A DNA stretch of 64,000 nt from Firmicutes bacterium HGW-Firmicutes-7 (GTDB taxonomy: Bacteria; Bacillota; Clostridia; Lachnospirales; Vallitaleaceae): the NCBI GenBank assembly GCA_002841375.1, contig PGZO01000005.1, forward strand, positions 148,269 through 212,268, read 5' to 3'. Below the pieces are notes generated by a model that made no database searches, was not told the origin of the DNA, and was given only the letters and a program-made list of their open reading frames with translations. Positions within the stretch are counted from its first letter, which is position 1; every line of letters begins with the position of its first letter. Both the position numbers and the translations under genes were made by a program. Of the stretch, positions 25,779 to 36,036 are shown piece by piece.

Positions 25779-26222
25779 ATGTTGGAAGGTGTAATAATTA
25801 AAGAAATTGAATTCTCTTCTGAGCAGTATAAAACAGCGCTGGAGATTAGAAATCAAGTATTGAGGAAGCCACATGGGCTTAGTATTTATGAGGAAAATTT
25901 AACGACGGATGCTAAAAGTATTCACATCAGTGCGTATTATGATAATGAAATGATTGGAACGCTTGTTATGACTGAAATTAACGAGGAAAAAATTAAAATG
26001 AGGCAAGTGGCTGTTGAACCTAAATATCGAGAGCAAAATGTTGGGAAGCAATTAGTACTATATGCTGAAGATTTTGCAAGAGCGATAGGTTATAAAAAAA
26101 TAGTTCTTCATGCAAGAGAAGAATCAGTTGGGTTTTACGAAAGATTAGGTTATACCAAGTTAGGATCAAGTTTTATAGAGGTAACAATACCACATTATAA
26201 AATGGAAAAAGCATTAACCTAA
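25779..26222 (+). CDS. GNAT-family N-acetyltransferase
   Basis: The 147-residue protein has the GNAT core: MRQVAVEPKYREQNVGKQLVLYAEDFA is the acetyl-CoA-binding region (R/Q-x-x-G-x-G/K-like), and SVGFYERLGYTKLG is motif B. The substrate cannot be read. AAAGGAGC precedes the ATG. It sits behind the glyA terminator and ends at a shared terminator. Confidence 0.85.
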   Translation: MLEGVIIKEIEFSSEQYKTALEIRNQVLRKPHGLSIYEENLTTDAKSIHISAYYDNEMIGTLVMTEINEEKIKMRQVAVEPKYREQNVGKQLVLYAEDFARAIGYKKIVLHAREESVGFYERLGYTKLGSSFIEVTIPHYKMEKALT

Positions 26223-26240
26223 AATAAAGCGTTATTTACA

Positions 26241-26279
26241 AACAAGCACGAAACCTTAAGGCAGGTATTCGTGCTTGTT
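26241..26279. terminator. Bidirectional terminator
   Basis: AACAAGCACGAA pairs with TTCGTGCTTGTT between two convergent genes. Confidence 0.85.
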
Positions 26280-26288
26280 GTTTATTAT

Positions 26289-27137
26289 TTAATTAATTGT
26301 TTTCATAGAAAATTGTTTTGGCGTTTCACCATAATAATTTTTAAATAGTTTAATGAAATATGAAACATTTTCAAAACCAAGATCATAGCACACTTCAGTA
26401 ACGTTTTTATGCCTCAGTGCTTCCTTTGATGTTCTTATTTTAAGAAGATTCTGATATTCTTTAGGCGTCATATTTGTCTTTTTTTTAAAACACGCGGTTA
26501 AGTTTGAAGCTGACATATTCAGGTGAGTAGCAATTTCATTAATCGCAACAGTCTCATAAATATTTTCTTCTAAAAACTTTAAAGTGTAATCCACAGGATC
26601 AAAATACTTATTATTAGGGTTAGGTGTTATGAAGAAATCTTTAATTAGATTATATGTAAGTTCTTGAGAACATAAGTCAATCAAGAAGGTCTTGTTTGGA
26701 TCATTACTAGAACAGTATTCGTTTATTCTTTTAATTGGTGCTTTGAGGGCTTCGTTAAATTTTTCCTTAATAATACTATCTTTGACGTCAATTGCATCTG
26801 CTTCAAACTTAATCTGAATATGATTTCTAGTATCTTCAATGAGTTTATCACTAAGTTCATAAACAACTGCTATAGTAGGTTCTTTAATCTCCATTTGAAC
26901 ACTCGAATTTGGTGGCAGAAGAATAAAATCAGAACGATTATAGTCAAATTCTAAGCCATTGTTAATTTTAACGTGCTTGGTACCATTTACAATTGTACAT
27001 AGTCTATTGTACTGATATGATTTATAAACTTCTTTATAGTCTTTAGACAAATCATAATAGAGTATCTTTAGATACTCTGTTTCATAATTATTATTTTTTT
27101 CAAAACTACGATCAAAATTGTGAATCATCTTAAGCAC
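26289..27137 (-). CDS. AraC-family transcriptional regulator
   Basis: The 282-residue protein has two C-terminal AraC helix-turn-helices: VAINEIATHLNMSASNLTACF, then VTEVCYDLGFENVSYFIKLF and FKNYYGETPKQF. The N-terminal 180 residues are a cupin-like or other ligand domain that is not recognised. It is divergent from the glycosyltransferase pair at 27368 and may regulate it. Its upstream DNA shares a conserved segment with the DNA upstream of tupA (see findings). Confidence 0.85.
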   Translation of the reverse strand: MLKMIHNFDRSFEKNNNYETEYLKILYYDLSKDYKEVYKSYQYNRLCTIVNGTKHVKINNGLEFDYNRSDFILLPPNSSVQMEIKEPTIAVVYELSDKLIEDTRNHIQIKFEADAIDVKDSIIKEKFNEALKAPIKRINEYCSSNDPNKTFLIDLCSQELTYNLIKDFFITPNPNNKYFDPVDYTLKFLEENIYETVAINEIATHLNMSASNLTACFKKKTNMTPKEYQNLLKIRTSKEALRHKNVTEVCYDLGFENVSYFIKLFKNYYGETPKQFSMKTIN

Positions 27138-27157
27138 CCTTTCATAATTATATTTAA

Positions 27158-27242
27158 GTTGATTTAAATGATTAATACAATACTAACATACGTTTTAAAG
27201 TTTATCAACAAAGTTGCAGTATTTGACAGGAACAATATTGTA
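27158..27242. repeat. Duplicated regulatory segment, copy 1
   Basis: Bases 27201-27242 align without gaps to 40036-40077 at 31 of 42 positions, including GCAGTATTT and AATATTGTA 9 bases apart. Similarity extends left to about 27158. On the minus strand it contains TTGATA-17-TAGTAT, a possible araC promoter. Confidence 0.5.
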
Positions 27243-27367
27243 GAGTTACCTTAACAACAACTTGAAATATGGAAAATTAATATGATAATATACATATTTA
27301 GAAAGTATAACAAAAAGGCAATGGAAATGGGAACGTTAGTAATATTTTTATATAAAGGAGGACTAAG

Positions 27368-28243
27368 ATGACATTACCCTTGATATGTTATATAACATGG
27401 AATCGAGTTGGTTTAACGGCGCAAAATTTAAAAGCACTTCTTGACACGAAGGATGATTTCGAATTATATATTCTTGATAATAATTCACAAGATGATACTT
27501 GGAAGATGGTTGAGCAAATTAAGGATAAGAGAATCGTATGTAAAAAAAGGTTTGAGATGAATAGGGGAGAAGTATATGCAATTAATTATGCTTTAAGTAA
27601 AAGAAAAAAGAATCAATATTTTATTTTAGTTGAAAATGATATTCTCATTAAAACAAATGATTGGGTAACTAAGTTTTTAGCTACTATGGAAGCCTTTCCA
27701 GAATTAGGCTTACTTGGAGCAACGAATTCAATCATATTATCAAATGAAGTGAAGCCATTACCTCAAGTTAAAAAAAAGGGAGAGTTTGGATACTATAAGG
27801 TTTACCAGATTAGAGGATGTTGTAATTGCTTTCGACCAGAATTACTTGAGCTTTTAGGATATTTTAATGAAGAAACGGGATGGGCTGACCGTGACAATTG
27901 TTATCGTATTAATAAGTTGACACCCTTTGTTACTGGCTATAGTTCAATAATAGAGGTTGAGTTAACAAGAAGTATACCCTGTAAAATATGTCTTATTCAT
28001 AAACAATGTACTCTCTTAAAGGAGGGTACTACTTGTTTTGAAATATATAAGGAAAAAGATAATTATCCGCAATTTACTACAGCAATGAAGTATAAGGAAG
28101 CTATATATATTCATGATACATCAATAGGAAAACGCTCTGTATATTGTGCATCAATACATGATCCAGAATCTATTAATAATCATTTTTACAATAAAGAATG
28201 GGCGTTGGAAAACTTTCAGTTCTTTATAGATAAAGCTAATTAA
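27368..28243 (+). CDS. GT2-like glycosyltransferase with Cys-rich tail (paralogue 1)
   Basis: The 291-residue protein has a GT-A N-terminus (YITWNRVGLTAQNL, LDNNSQDDTW, FILVENDILI as the DxD-like site). The C-terminal half carries CKICLIHKQC...C and ends with CASIHDPESINNHFYN. It is closely related to the next gene, so it is a tandem duplication. The GT-type DxD is END here. A strong AAGGAGG precedes the ATG. Confidence 0.72.
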   Translation: MTLPLICYITWNRVGLTAQNLKALLDTKDDFELYILDNNSQDDTWKMVEQIKDKRIVCKKRFEMNRGEVYAINYALSKRKKNQYFILVENDILIKTNDWVTKFLATMEAFPELGLLGATNSIILSNEVKPLPQVKKKGEFGYYKVYQIRGCCNCFRPELLELLGYFNEETGWADRDNCYRINKLTPFVTGYSSIIEVELTRSIPCKICLIHKQCTLLKEGTTCFEIYKEKDNYPQFTTAMKYKEAIYIHDTSIGKRSVYCASIHDPESINNHFYNKEWALENFQFFIDKAN

Positions 28244-28283
28244 TAAATATAATATATATATAATTTAAGGCAAGGGAGAATTT

Positions 28284-29156
28284 ATGCTACCACCTATGAT
28301 CAGTTTTGTAACATGGAACCGGGCGGGATTAAACGCTCAAAATTTAACTGAACTTTTAAATACTACAGAGGATTTTGAATTATATATCATTGATAATGGT
28401 TCATTGGACGATTCCTGGGAATTCATACAAAGCTTAAAAGATGTTAGAATAAAACTAAGGCAAAGATTTGATGTGAATTACGGATTAGTATATGCCATGA
28501 ATTATATATTAAAAAAAAGGAAAAAAGAGCAATTTTACATTTCAATGGATAGTGATGTTCAGGTATTAACGAAAAACTTCATTCATCAGTATATGAAAGT
28601 AATGGATACTTTTTCGGAGGTTGGGTTACTAGGTGCGGTAAGAGATGGTTTTTTTTTGGAGAAAAATATTAATTGTCATATGGAAATAAGAAATAAGGTT
28701 GGTTATTATCCCTTCCATGTTATAGTCGGGTGTTGCATTTGTATTAGACCCGAAATATTTGAATATCTGGGCTATTGGAATGAAGAGACATGTGGAGCAG
28801 ATATTGATATAAGTGCACGCATAAATAAAAGAACGCCTTTTACGACAGGGTTTATTCCTACAATTCAGATTGATCAAACTCAAAGGATTTCCTGTGAAGT
28901 ATGTTTGATTAGAGAGAAATGTACGCTGATAAAAAAAGGTCAAAATTGTTTTGATCTCTATTACAGTAAGTATTCACACAGTGAATTTGCTAAAATCATG
29001 CAGGGTAAAGAAAATGCTTATTTACAGGAGCTATATGCTGAGAAACGTAGTGCATATTGTGCATCAATTCACGATCCAGACTCTATAGAAAATCATATAT
29101 ATAATTATGAAGCTGCTAAAGAAAACTTCCAATTCTTTAAAGAGAATGCAAATTAA
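28284..29156 (+). CDS. GT2-like glycosyltransferase with Cys-rich tail (paralogue 2)
   Basis: The 290-residue product aligns with the preceding one over its full length: FVTWNRAGLNAQNL, IDNGSLDDSW, MDSDVQ as the metal-binding DxD, then CEVCLIREKCTLIKKGQNC and CASIHDPDSIENHIYN. It keeps a canonical DSD, so it may be the catalytic copy. Four or five conserved cysteines in the tail of both copies suggest a zinc-binding site. Confidence 0.74.
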   Translation: MLPPMISFVTWNRAGLNAQNLTELLNTTEDFELYIIDNGSLDDSWEFIQSLKDVRIKLRQRFDVNYGLVYAMNYILKKRKKEQFYISMDSDVQVLTKNFIHQYMKVMDTFSEVGLLGAVRDGFFLEKNINCHMEIRNKVGYYPFHVIVGCCICIRPEIFEYLGYWNEETCGADIDISARINKRTPFTTGFIPTIQIDQTQRISCEVCLIREKCTLIKKGQNCFDLYYSKYSHSEFAKIMQGKENAYLQELYAEKRSAYCASIHDPDSIENHIYNYEAAKENFQFFKENAN

Positions 29157-29177
29157 TTATAGAAAGAGGTGAACAGT

Positions 29178-30194
29178 ATGAAAATATGTTTTTTCTTATC
29201 GGCGAATGATAATGCAGTGAGTACATATTCGGATAAATTCATTGCTTTAGGTTTGAAAAAAATGGGGTATGACATTGAAATTATTCAAGATAAAGAAGAT
29301 AAGTTAAACATACTTAGAAACCCTAATTATTGTGATGCAATATTTTTCCAAAAAACAATTCAATGTATCGGTCATACAAAACAATACATCAGTCACCTAA
29401 AGGGGAAAGTTCGTTTAATTCATATTGATGATGACTTTCAAGATATGGTTGTTAAAGAACACATTGATACATTAAATATCACAGATCTTATATTAGTAGG
29501 AACGAATCAGCATAGATTGGCCTTAGCTGATTATACAGATACTCCAGTAGAAGTATTTTCTTGCATTGTTGATATTGAAAACTATCCATATAAGTCAGTA
29601 AGACAAAAAAACAATAACCCGTTAATAATAAGTTGGCAACAGGGGTGTGCAGATGCATATGTGAAAGAATTTTTAATGATCAAAGAGCCCTTAAATGCAT
29701 TACATGAAAAATACGGTATTGAACTACATTTGTTTGGATGGCATATGGGAAAGGATTATCCTGATAAAAGACAAGTAGTTTTAGAAGTGTTACCATTTTC
29801 GAAATGTATAGAATATCAATCCATTAAAGAATATCTTATTCATATTGTACCTCAAATCGCAAAGTCGGATATTTTTATTATGCCATATAATATGAGGGAT
29901 AAAGATAGAATTGGAAAAAGTGGCTTTGGGTTAAAGAGGGTCATGTCTTTAGGAATCCCAGTTGTTGCAACGGATTCCATTCATCATAGAAGCATGATTG
30001 AAAATGGTGTTCATGGCTTTTTGGCCACAACTGAAGAAGAGTGGTTTGATTATATTAAAGCACTCATTGAAGATGTAAAGTTACGGGAGAGATTTTCATT
30101 GAATGCACGAAATCTTATCGAAGAAAAATATAATGAGGCAGCAGTTCTGAAAGGATTTATAAGTGTTGTAAATAAACATTTCTCGATTTTTTGA
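29178..30194 (+). CDS. GT4-type glycosyltransferase
   Basis: The 338-residue protein has a GT-B fold pattern: KICFFLSANDNAVS at the N-terminus, and FGLKRVMSLGIPVVAT, ENGVHGFLATTEEEWFDY and an EEKYNEAAVLKGF tail at the C-terminus, the donor-sugar site of GT4 enzymes. The ATG at 29178 follows AAAGAGGTG. It lies in line with the two preceding transferase genes. The sugar is not identified. Confidence 0.78.
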   Translation: MKICFFLSANDNAVSTYSDKFIALGLKKMGYDIEIIQDKEDKLNILRNPNYCDAIFFQKTIQCIGHTKQYISHLKGKVRLIHIDDDFQDMVVKEHIDTLNITDLILVGTNQHRLALADYTDTPVEVFSCIVDIENYPYKSVRQKNNNPLIISWQQGCADAYVKEFLMIKEPLNALHEKYGIELHLFGWHMGKDYPDKRQVVLEVLPFSKCIEYQSIKEYLIHIVPQIAKSDIFIMPYNMRDKDRIGKSGFGLKRVMSLGIPVVATDSIHHRSMIENGVHGFLATTEEEWFDYIKALIEDVKLRERFSLNARNLIEEKYNEAAVLKGFISVVNKHFSIF

Positions 30195-30275
30195 CATCTT
30201 TTATGTACGGAAGACGTTATGTGTGGAAAATATTCGGATCAAATAAAAATTCTTGTTAACCAATAGAAAGGATTA

Positions 30276-30292
30276 ACTCCCCTTAGTGGGGA
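30276..30292. terminator. Hairpin at convergent gene ends
   Basis: CTCCCC and GGGGAG close a 5-base loop. The hairpin overlaps the stop of the minus-strand gene. Confidence 0.5.
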
Positions 30293-31299
30293 GCTAATTC
30301 TTTTAGTTTTTTTAAATATTTCCCATAGTGTTCTTCTTGTGTAAAAAGCTTGGTACGATCATAAATTTTATCTTTATAGTAATCTCTATTAGACAAAGTA
30401 TGAATCATACTATTAACGAGCTGGTCAATATTTACAGTAGGAAATTCTTCAATTGAAGTAGGAGTACATTCTGCTAACAATGCTGCATCACCAACTAATT
30501 CTGGTAAGCTCCCTGTATTTAGTCCTACTAACGGTGTTGCAGTATGAATACATTCTATAACAAGATTTGAACATCCTTCATTTACTTTTAAATGTAAAAC
30601 CAAGTCTGCAGTTCTTAGAAAACATGGCATTAAATTATAGTCAATTGGATTGTTAAGATCGACAACAGTAATATTTGATAAATTAGCATTTTTTATGCAT
30701 GCTTCGTCCTGAGAAGTAGCTTTTCCTAATAACCAAAACTCAACTTCATCTATTTCTTTAAATCTTTTTACTACATTTAAGAAAACCTCCATCAATTTAG
30801 CAGAGGTATGTGGTGTTCCCCAATGTGCAATAGCTAAAATTATAAGATGATTATTTTGGTATTTAGCAACTTTATAACCATTTCGCTTGAAAATTGAGGT
30901 ATTTGTACTATTATATATGATTTCTCCATCGGGTTCATTGCCATCATATATGCTTCTAAATAAAACATTTTTAGAAAAGTTACTTTGATACACGATTGAA
31001 TCTGCATAAGAAGTGAGTTCTTTTAAGTGATCATTTTTTTTGTTAACAAAGTCTTTACTTGGATGATCATAGTATAAATAAATTGCACCAAGTCTTTGAA
31101 GGATCTTAATTCCTTGTTCTTTTATTTTTCTTAATTCTTCGATAGTAGATAAATTTGCGATAGAACAAAACACATCAACATCTAAATTAAAACCATATAC
31201 AATGTCGTGTCCTTTATTTTTACAGTAATAACTAAAGGTGTTAATCCAAGAACGAGCACCTCCGGGACCATTATAATTTGCAGAAAATCCTATTTTCAT
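30283..31299 (-). CDS. GT4-type glycosyltransferase
   Basis: The 338-residue GT-B protein starts MKIGFSANYNGPGGARSW and has the donor motif HLKVNEGCSNLVIECIHTATPLVGLNTG near the C-terminus (E-x7-E pattern of GT4). AIAHWGTPHTSAKLMEVF is the junction of the two domains. It faces the transferase at 29178 and belongs to the same glycan locus. Confidence 0.78.
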   Translation of the reverse strand: MKIGFSANYNGPGGARSWINTFSYYCKNKGHDIVYGFNLDVDVFCSIANLSTIEELRKIKEQGIKILQRLGAIYLYYDHPSKDFVNKKNDHLKELTSYADSIVYQSNFSKNVLFRSIYDGNEPDGEIIYNSTNTSIFKRNGYKVAKYQNNHLIILAIAHWGTPHTSAKLMEVFLNVVKRFKEIDEVEFWLLGKATSQDEACIKNANLSNITVVDLNNPIDYNLMPCFLRTADLVLHLKVNEGCSNLVIECIHTATPLVGLNTGSLPELVGDAALLAECTPTSIEEFPTVNIDQLVNSMIHTLSNRDYYKDKIYDRTKLFTQEEHYGKYLKKLKELAPH

Positions 31300-31505
31300 T
31301 GATACACTCCGTAATATACTTAATTTGATAGTTAAGTTGAAACATTCAAATTAAATTGATTATACTATATATATATTAATTTTTTGTATACTATATGAGC
31401 GTATTATCAACCATTGAAAGTAAGTCACTTATAAAGTTAGAAACCACCTCAAACTTTTTGTTTGGGCGGTTTCTAGGGCGTTAATGATTGGAATATTTAC
31501 TATGC

Positions 31506-33599
31506 TCACTGAAGGGTTTCTTTTAAAAATTTGATTTTTGAGTCAATAGGTGCTATGCCTTCATTAATATATTCAATTTGTTCTAGTTTGCATAAATTTT
31601 TAGATAGTAAATAACCCAAAACTACTGCTTGATTTACAATTACTTTTTTAAAATAAGGTGATTGAAATATTGTTTCTAATATCTGGTCATAATTATGATT
31701 ATTAATATATAAATCTAAAGCGTTGATAAGAGTAAATGTGAATACAAAGGGTGTTTCTCTATACTCTGCTAAAGCAACATTCGTAACTGCGTTTTCTAAA
31801 GAAGAAAAATAGAGCAATTTACAATTAATATAATCAAGTGCGATAAACTTTGCTAATTTATTACCATATTGAGGGAAATGCCTTTTGAAGTTAATTAATA
31901 ATGCGTTCACTTTTTCATTTTCCATTTCATCATCATAGGGGCACATTCTTAAAATTTTTATAGAATTAATGTTTTGCAAGTAATTTAATAATTCAGTGTA
32001 CTGATATTCTTTTTCTGGATTGGGAAAAACATCATCAATAATAACCAAGTCATAGGCTTCTAAATATCTTTCATCTGTTCTATGAGCAAAGCCATGCCTT
32101 GTGACTGAAAACTCGTCATCATATGTAAAGTTTAAGTATTTATTGTAGTCATCAATACATTCTATCGTTTTTAAGTTTCTTGCATAAGCATCCATACCTG
32201 ACCAAATCCCTTTAGAATGCTTTCGATAAAGTGTCATTGGAGTTCTAATGTAACCCATATCACCAAATTGTGAATAATAAATGTTTAACATCCAATCACC
32301 AACAAACATTTCAAATAATTGGTCAGGTATTTGATCTAAATATTTACCTAAATAAAAACCACAAGATATGTTGCCAATTATATATCTAAGAAGTATATAG
32401 GGGGTTGTGAAAATGTTGCCTTTAGCTTCTTGCTGCATAGTATACATTTCATATTTTTCATCATCCTCATAGTAGATGACAAGGCTATCAAATGAAAGCG
32501 CGCATTCAGGGTGGTTTTCCATAAACTCGATGTGAGTTTGAATTTTGTTTTCATTAACCCAGAAATCATCACCATCTATCAAAGCGGTATACTTACTTCC
32601 ACGACATGCTTCTAGTAATCGCTTCAAATTTTTAACCATACCTAGGTTAACATTGCTTTTTAAGTACTTAATTGTTATGTTTTCGCCTAATACTGTGTCA
32701 TTAATATAGTTTTCAATTATATTTGGGGTTTGATCAGTAGACAGGTCCTCACAAATGATGACGTTTAAGTTGAAATCTCCTTTTTGTTTTAATATTGAAG
32801 AAAGACATTCAACAATATATTTTTCGTGATTATATGCTAGAACCCCTACATTTACAGTAGGTTTTTCCTGTGTGGTCATATTTTCTATTTCAAGCAAGTT
32901 TAAATGTAAATTATTTAGTTTCTTAGCCAGAAGAGCAGCATGATCTATGTTTTTCTGTGTTTTTTCTTGTTTCATGAGGATACCAAAATGACTTGTTTCA
33001 AGTAACAGTATGTAATCGTTTTTCATCGTATCATAACAGCTTTTTACAGATTCCCAATCTATAGCATCGAGTATAATAATGCCACCTTCGTTTACGAGTG
33101 GTGTATAGTTTGTAATATCCGCTTGTACACATTTACGATCATGATTACCATCAATATGTAGCATGTCGATTCCAATATCCTTAAAGTCAGAAACTGCGAG
33201 GGCAGAAGTTTTTCTTATAATTTCAACAACTTGAGAAAGGCCATACTTTTCTTTATTGACTAAGACAGTGTTATACATAGCTTCAAAGTCAACGCCTTCA
33301 AGAAAGTTGTTTACCATAATTTTTAGGTTTTCTTCTAAATCGTATTCTTTTGCTTCCGCTAGACTATAAGGATCAATTCCGTAAGCCTTTCCATTGTTGT
33401 CTTTAAATGCTTGTCCTACTGAAAACAAACACCTGCCTTTGTAAGCACCAATTTCCACATAGTTTTCCATCTTAAAGTGTGATGCTAAATATGCCATAAT
33501 ATAACATTTAGATAAGGGCGCACCACCTCCATAATCATATAGTGAACGATCACTATTTATCTCTTTAATCCTACTAAATAATTTTTTTTCCCATTTCAT
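31506..33599 (-). CDS. Trifunctional fusion: SAM methyltransferase, GT2 glycosyltransferase, extra C-terminal domain
   Basis: The 697-residue protein has three parts. Residues 1-215 fit a class I methyltransferase (YVEIGAYKGRCLFSVG, MLHIDGNHDRKCVQADI, GGIIILDAIDW). Residues 245-500 fit a GT2 transferase (VGVLAYNHEKYIVECL, CEDLSTDQTPN, LIDGDDFW). From about 515 a third part resembles the N-terminal domain of the protein at 38842 (both have IIDD/IMDD, TPFVFT, SPYFKKVIV/SPLFRKVIV). The ATG at 33599 has AGGAGAGG upstream. It probably modifies a surface glycan. Confidence 0.78.
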   Translation of the reverse strand: MKWEKKLFSRIKEINSDRSLYDYGGGAPLSKCYIMAYLASHFKMENYVEIGAYKGRCLFSVGQAFKDNNGKAYGIDPYSLAEAKEYDLEENLKIMVNNFLEGVDFEAMYNTVLVNKEKYGLSQVVEIIRKTSALAVSDFKDIGIDMLHIDGNHDRKCVQADITNYTPLVNEGGIIILDAIDWESVKSCYDTMKNDYILLLETSHFGILMKQEKTQKNIDHAALLAKKLNNLHLNLLEIENMTTQEKPTVNVGVLAYNHEKYIVECLSSILKQKGDFNLNVIICEDLSTDQTPNIIENYINDTVLGENITIKYLKSNVNLGMVKNLKRLLEACRGSKYTALIDGDDFWVNENKIQTHIEFMENHPECALSFDSLVIYYEDDEKYEMYTMQQEAKGNIFTTPYILLRYIIGNISCGFYLGKYLDQIPDQLFEMFVGDWMLNIYYSQFGDMGYIRTPMTLYRKHSKGIWSGMDAYARNLKTIECIDDYNKYLNFTYDDEFSVTRHGFAHRTDERYLEAYDLVIIDDVFPNPEKEYQYTELLNYLQNINSIKILRMCPYDDEMENEKVNALLINFKRHFPQYGNKLAKFIALDYINCKLLYFSSLENAVTNVALAEYRETPFVFTFTLINALDLYINNHNYDQILETIFQSPYFKKVIVNQAVVLGYLLSKNLCKLEQIEYINEGIAPIDSKIKFLKETLQ

Positions 33600-33754
33600 T
33601 ATCAATCCTCTCCTATATTAAAATTTATTAAGGTACATTTTATTATATGCAAAAGCTGTCTTGCTTGGTTCTTAGATATTTAATAATTCAACATTATGCA
33701 CCCTTATTTTATGGCTTCATAGTATATAATAAATCAAATAAAGGGAGTGTTTAA

Positions 33755-34720
33755 ATGGTTTTAGTGACGGGATGTGCTGGATTTATTGGATTTCACTTAT
33801 GCCAAAGATTAATAAAAGAGGGTCATCAGATTGTTGGAATTGATAATCTGAATAAGTATTATGATGTCGAGTTAAAAAAAGCACGTTTAGAAATATTAAA
33901 AGACAGCACGTCATTCATATTTAAGAAGCTAGACATAACCAACAAAAAGTTGTTAGACCGGCTTTTTAGGAAAAATAAAATAAATAGAGTTTATCATTTA
34001 GCTGCTCAAGCAGGAGTAAGATATAGTCTAGTTAATCCAAGTGCATATATAGAAGCAAATATCCAAGGGTTCTTGAATATTTTAGAGGCTTGTAAAGATA
34101 ATGAGATTCAACATCTTATATATGCTTCATCTAGCTCGGTTTATGGTAGTAATACAGAAATCCCCTTTAGTGTTATGCATAAGGTAGATCATCCAGTTAG
34201 TATGTATGCGGCAACTAAAAAAACAAATGAGTTAATGGCATATACATATAGTTATTTATATAGGTTGCCTACAACAGGTTTAAGATTTTTTACAGTTTAT
34301 GGTCCTTGGGGAAGGCCTGATATGGCTCTCTTTTTATTTGTTGATGCAATTATAAATGATCAACCGATAAAAGTGTTTAATTATGGCAAAATAAAAAGAG
34401 ACTTTACTTATATAGATGATATTATCGAAAGCTTAGTGAGGCTCCTAGATAAGCCATCTCAAGAGATCTTTCCATATAATGTATATAACATCGGTAATGG
34501 GCAACCTGTAGAATTGGAAAAGTTTATAGAAGTTATTGAAAAAGAGATCGGTAAAAAAAGCAAGAAAGATTATAGACCTTTGCAAAACGGAGATGTTCCA
34601 ATTACTTATGCAGATTGTAAAGAACTTTTTGATGCCATTCAGTTTTCCCCGGAAACAACGATTGAATATGGTGTTAAAAAATTTCTGGATTGGTATAAAA
34701 ATTATTATGGTATTTCGTAA
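33755..34720 (+). CDS. NAD-dependent epimerase, UDP-glucuronate 4-epimerase-like
   Basis: The 321-residue short-chain dehydrogenase has TGCAGFIGFHL for NAD, the catalytic Y151xxxK155 (MYAATKK) and SSSSVYGSN. The segment FFTVYGPWGRPDMALFLF is typical of UDP-glucuronate 4-epimerases. It would make UDP-galacturonate or a related sugar. AAGGGAG lies before the ATG. It starts a run of glycan genes reading to 39957. Confidence 0.85.
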   Translation: MVLVTGCAGFIGFHLCQRLIKEGHQIVGIDNLNKYYDVELKKARLEILKDSTSFIFKKLDITNKKLLDRLFRKNKINRVYHLAAQAGVRYSLVNPSAYIEANIQGFLNILEACKDNEIQHLIYASSSSVYGSNTEIPFSVMHKVDHPVSMYAATKKTNELMAYTYSYLYRLPTTGLRFFTVYGPWGRPDMALFLFVDAIINDQPIKVFNYGKIKRDFTYIDDIIESLVRLLDKPSQEIFPYNVYNIGNGQPVELEKFIEVIEKEIGKKSKKDYRPLQNGDVPITYADCKELFDAIQFSPETTIEYGVKKFLDWYKNYYGIS

Positions 34721-34845
34721 TTTTGGACAACTGGAAAAATAGCTTATTATACTTGGTTTCCAAAGCAATTGAGAACCTTGAAGTTGATATTTTCATATAT
34801 TGATATAGAGAGAATATGAAAAAATTATTAAAGAGGTGGATATAT

Positions 34846-35997
34846 ATGCCCATACAGCTTTTTGTTCCTACCTTTAGAGTAGATGAATGCTTACAAGAGA
34901 TAAGAGAGTGTTTAGATAAGGGGTGGACAGGCCTAGGCTATAAAACGGTTGAGTTTGAAGAGAAGTGGAAGGCTTTTACAGGAATGTCACATGCTCACTT
35001 TGTTAATTCTGCAACTGTAGGACTTCATTTAGCAGTTAAAATATTTAAAGATGAGCTGGGATGGAAAGATGATGATGAAATAATTTCCACCCCAATCACC
35101 TTCATATCAACGAACCATGTGATTACCTATGAAAAGCTTAAAGTGATTTTTGCAGATGTTGATGAATCACTGTGTTTAGACCCAATCGATGTTGAAGAGA
35201 AAATAACAGATAAAACAAAAGCAATTATATATGTTGGCATTGGCGGTAACAGTGGTAAGTATAAAGAAATTGAAATGCTACGTAATAAATACAATCTAAA
35301 ACTCATTCTGGATGCAGCGCATATGGTAGGGACAAAGCTTGACGGTGAGAATATAGGTATGGAAGCAGATGCCACTGTTTATTCCTTTCAAGCAGTAAAA
35401 AATTTACCTACTGCAGATTCTGGAATGCTTTGCTTCAAAGATGAGAAAAGGGATCAAATAGCAAGAAAACTATCATGGCTAGGTATAAATAAGGACACCT
35501 ATCTTAGAAGTAATGAGAATGGCGATTATAGGTGGAAATATAATGTTGAATATATTGGTTACAAGTATCACGGAAATTCAATTATGGCTAGTATTGGACT
35601 TGTTCAATTGAAATACCTTGAGGAAGACAACAAATATAGAAAACAAATTGCAAGCTGGTACGATGAAGGCTTCAGACCCTATAAAAATTTGATTAGATCT
35701 ATACCAATAGCTAAGGGGTGTGAGTCATCAAGACATCTATATATTATTGAAGTGGATGAACGAGATGCATTAATGAAAACACTCAATGATCATGAAATAT
35801 ATCCAGGTGTACATTATATTGATAATACAACATATTCTATGTATTCTTATGCAGCAGGTAGCTGCCCAAAAGCTAATTATATGAGCGAGCATATTTTATC
35901 ATTGCCCCTTCATTTAAGATTGACAAAACAGGATGTTGACAAGGTTGTAGAAATAGTCATTAAGAGTGTACAAGTAGGTGGAAAACAAGGGACTTGA
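34846..35997 (+). CDS. DegT/DnrJ/EryC1-family aminotransferase
   Basis: The ATG at 34846 follows AAAGAGGTGG; the ATG at 34816 lacks a site. The 383-residue PLP enzyme has the lysine K185 in YSFQAVKNLPTADSGML. It has FVNSATVGLHLAV for PLP phosphate binding and TPITFISTNHVI. It probably aminates a UDP- or dTDP-keto sugar for the same glycan. The C-terminus contains GVHYIDNTTYSMY, close to the substrate site of the family. Confidence 0.83.
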   Translation: MPIQLFVPTFRVDECLQEIRECLDKGWTGLGYKTVEFEEKWKAFTGMSHAHFVNSATVGLHLAVKIFKDELGWKDDDEIISTPITFISTNHVITYEKLKVIFADVDESLCLDPIDVEEKITDKTKAIIYVGIGGNSGKYKEIEMLRNKYNLKLILDAAHMVGTKLDGENIGMEADATVYSFQAVKNLPTADSGMLCFKDEKRDQIARKLSWLGINKDTYLRSNENGDYRWKYNVEYIGYKYHGNSIMASIGLVQLKYLEEDNKYRKQIASWYDEGFRPYKNLIRSIPIAKGCESSRHLYIIEVDERDALMKTLNDHEIYPGVHYIDNTTYSMYSYAAGSCPKANYMSEHILSLPLHLRLTKQDVDKVVEIVIKSVQVGGKQGT

Positions 35998-36036
35998 AAT
36001 ATTTAAAATATAAGGAGAATGAAAGAGTGATGTTTA

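Noticed and set aside
34536..34768. Small ORFs on both strands at the end of the epimerase gene
   Set aside because: They overlap the conserved C-terminal part of the epimerase in other frames.
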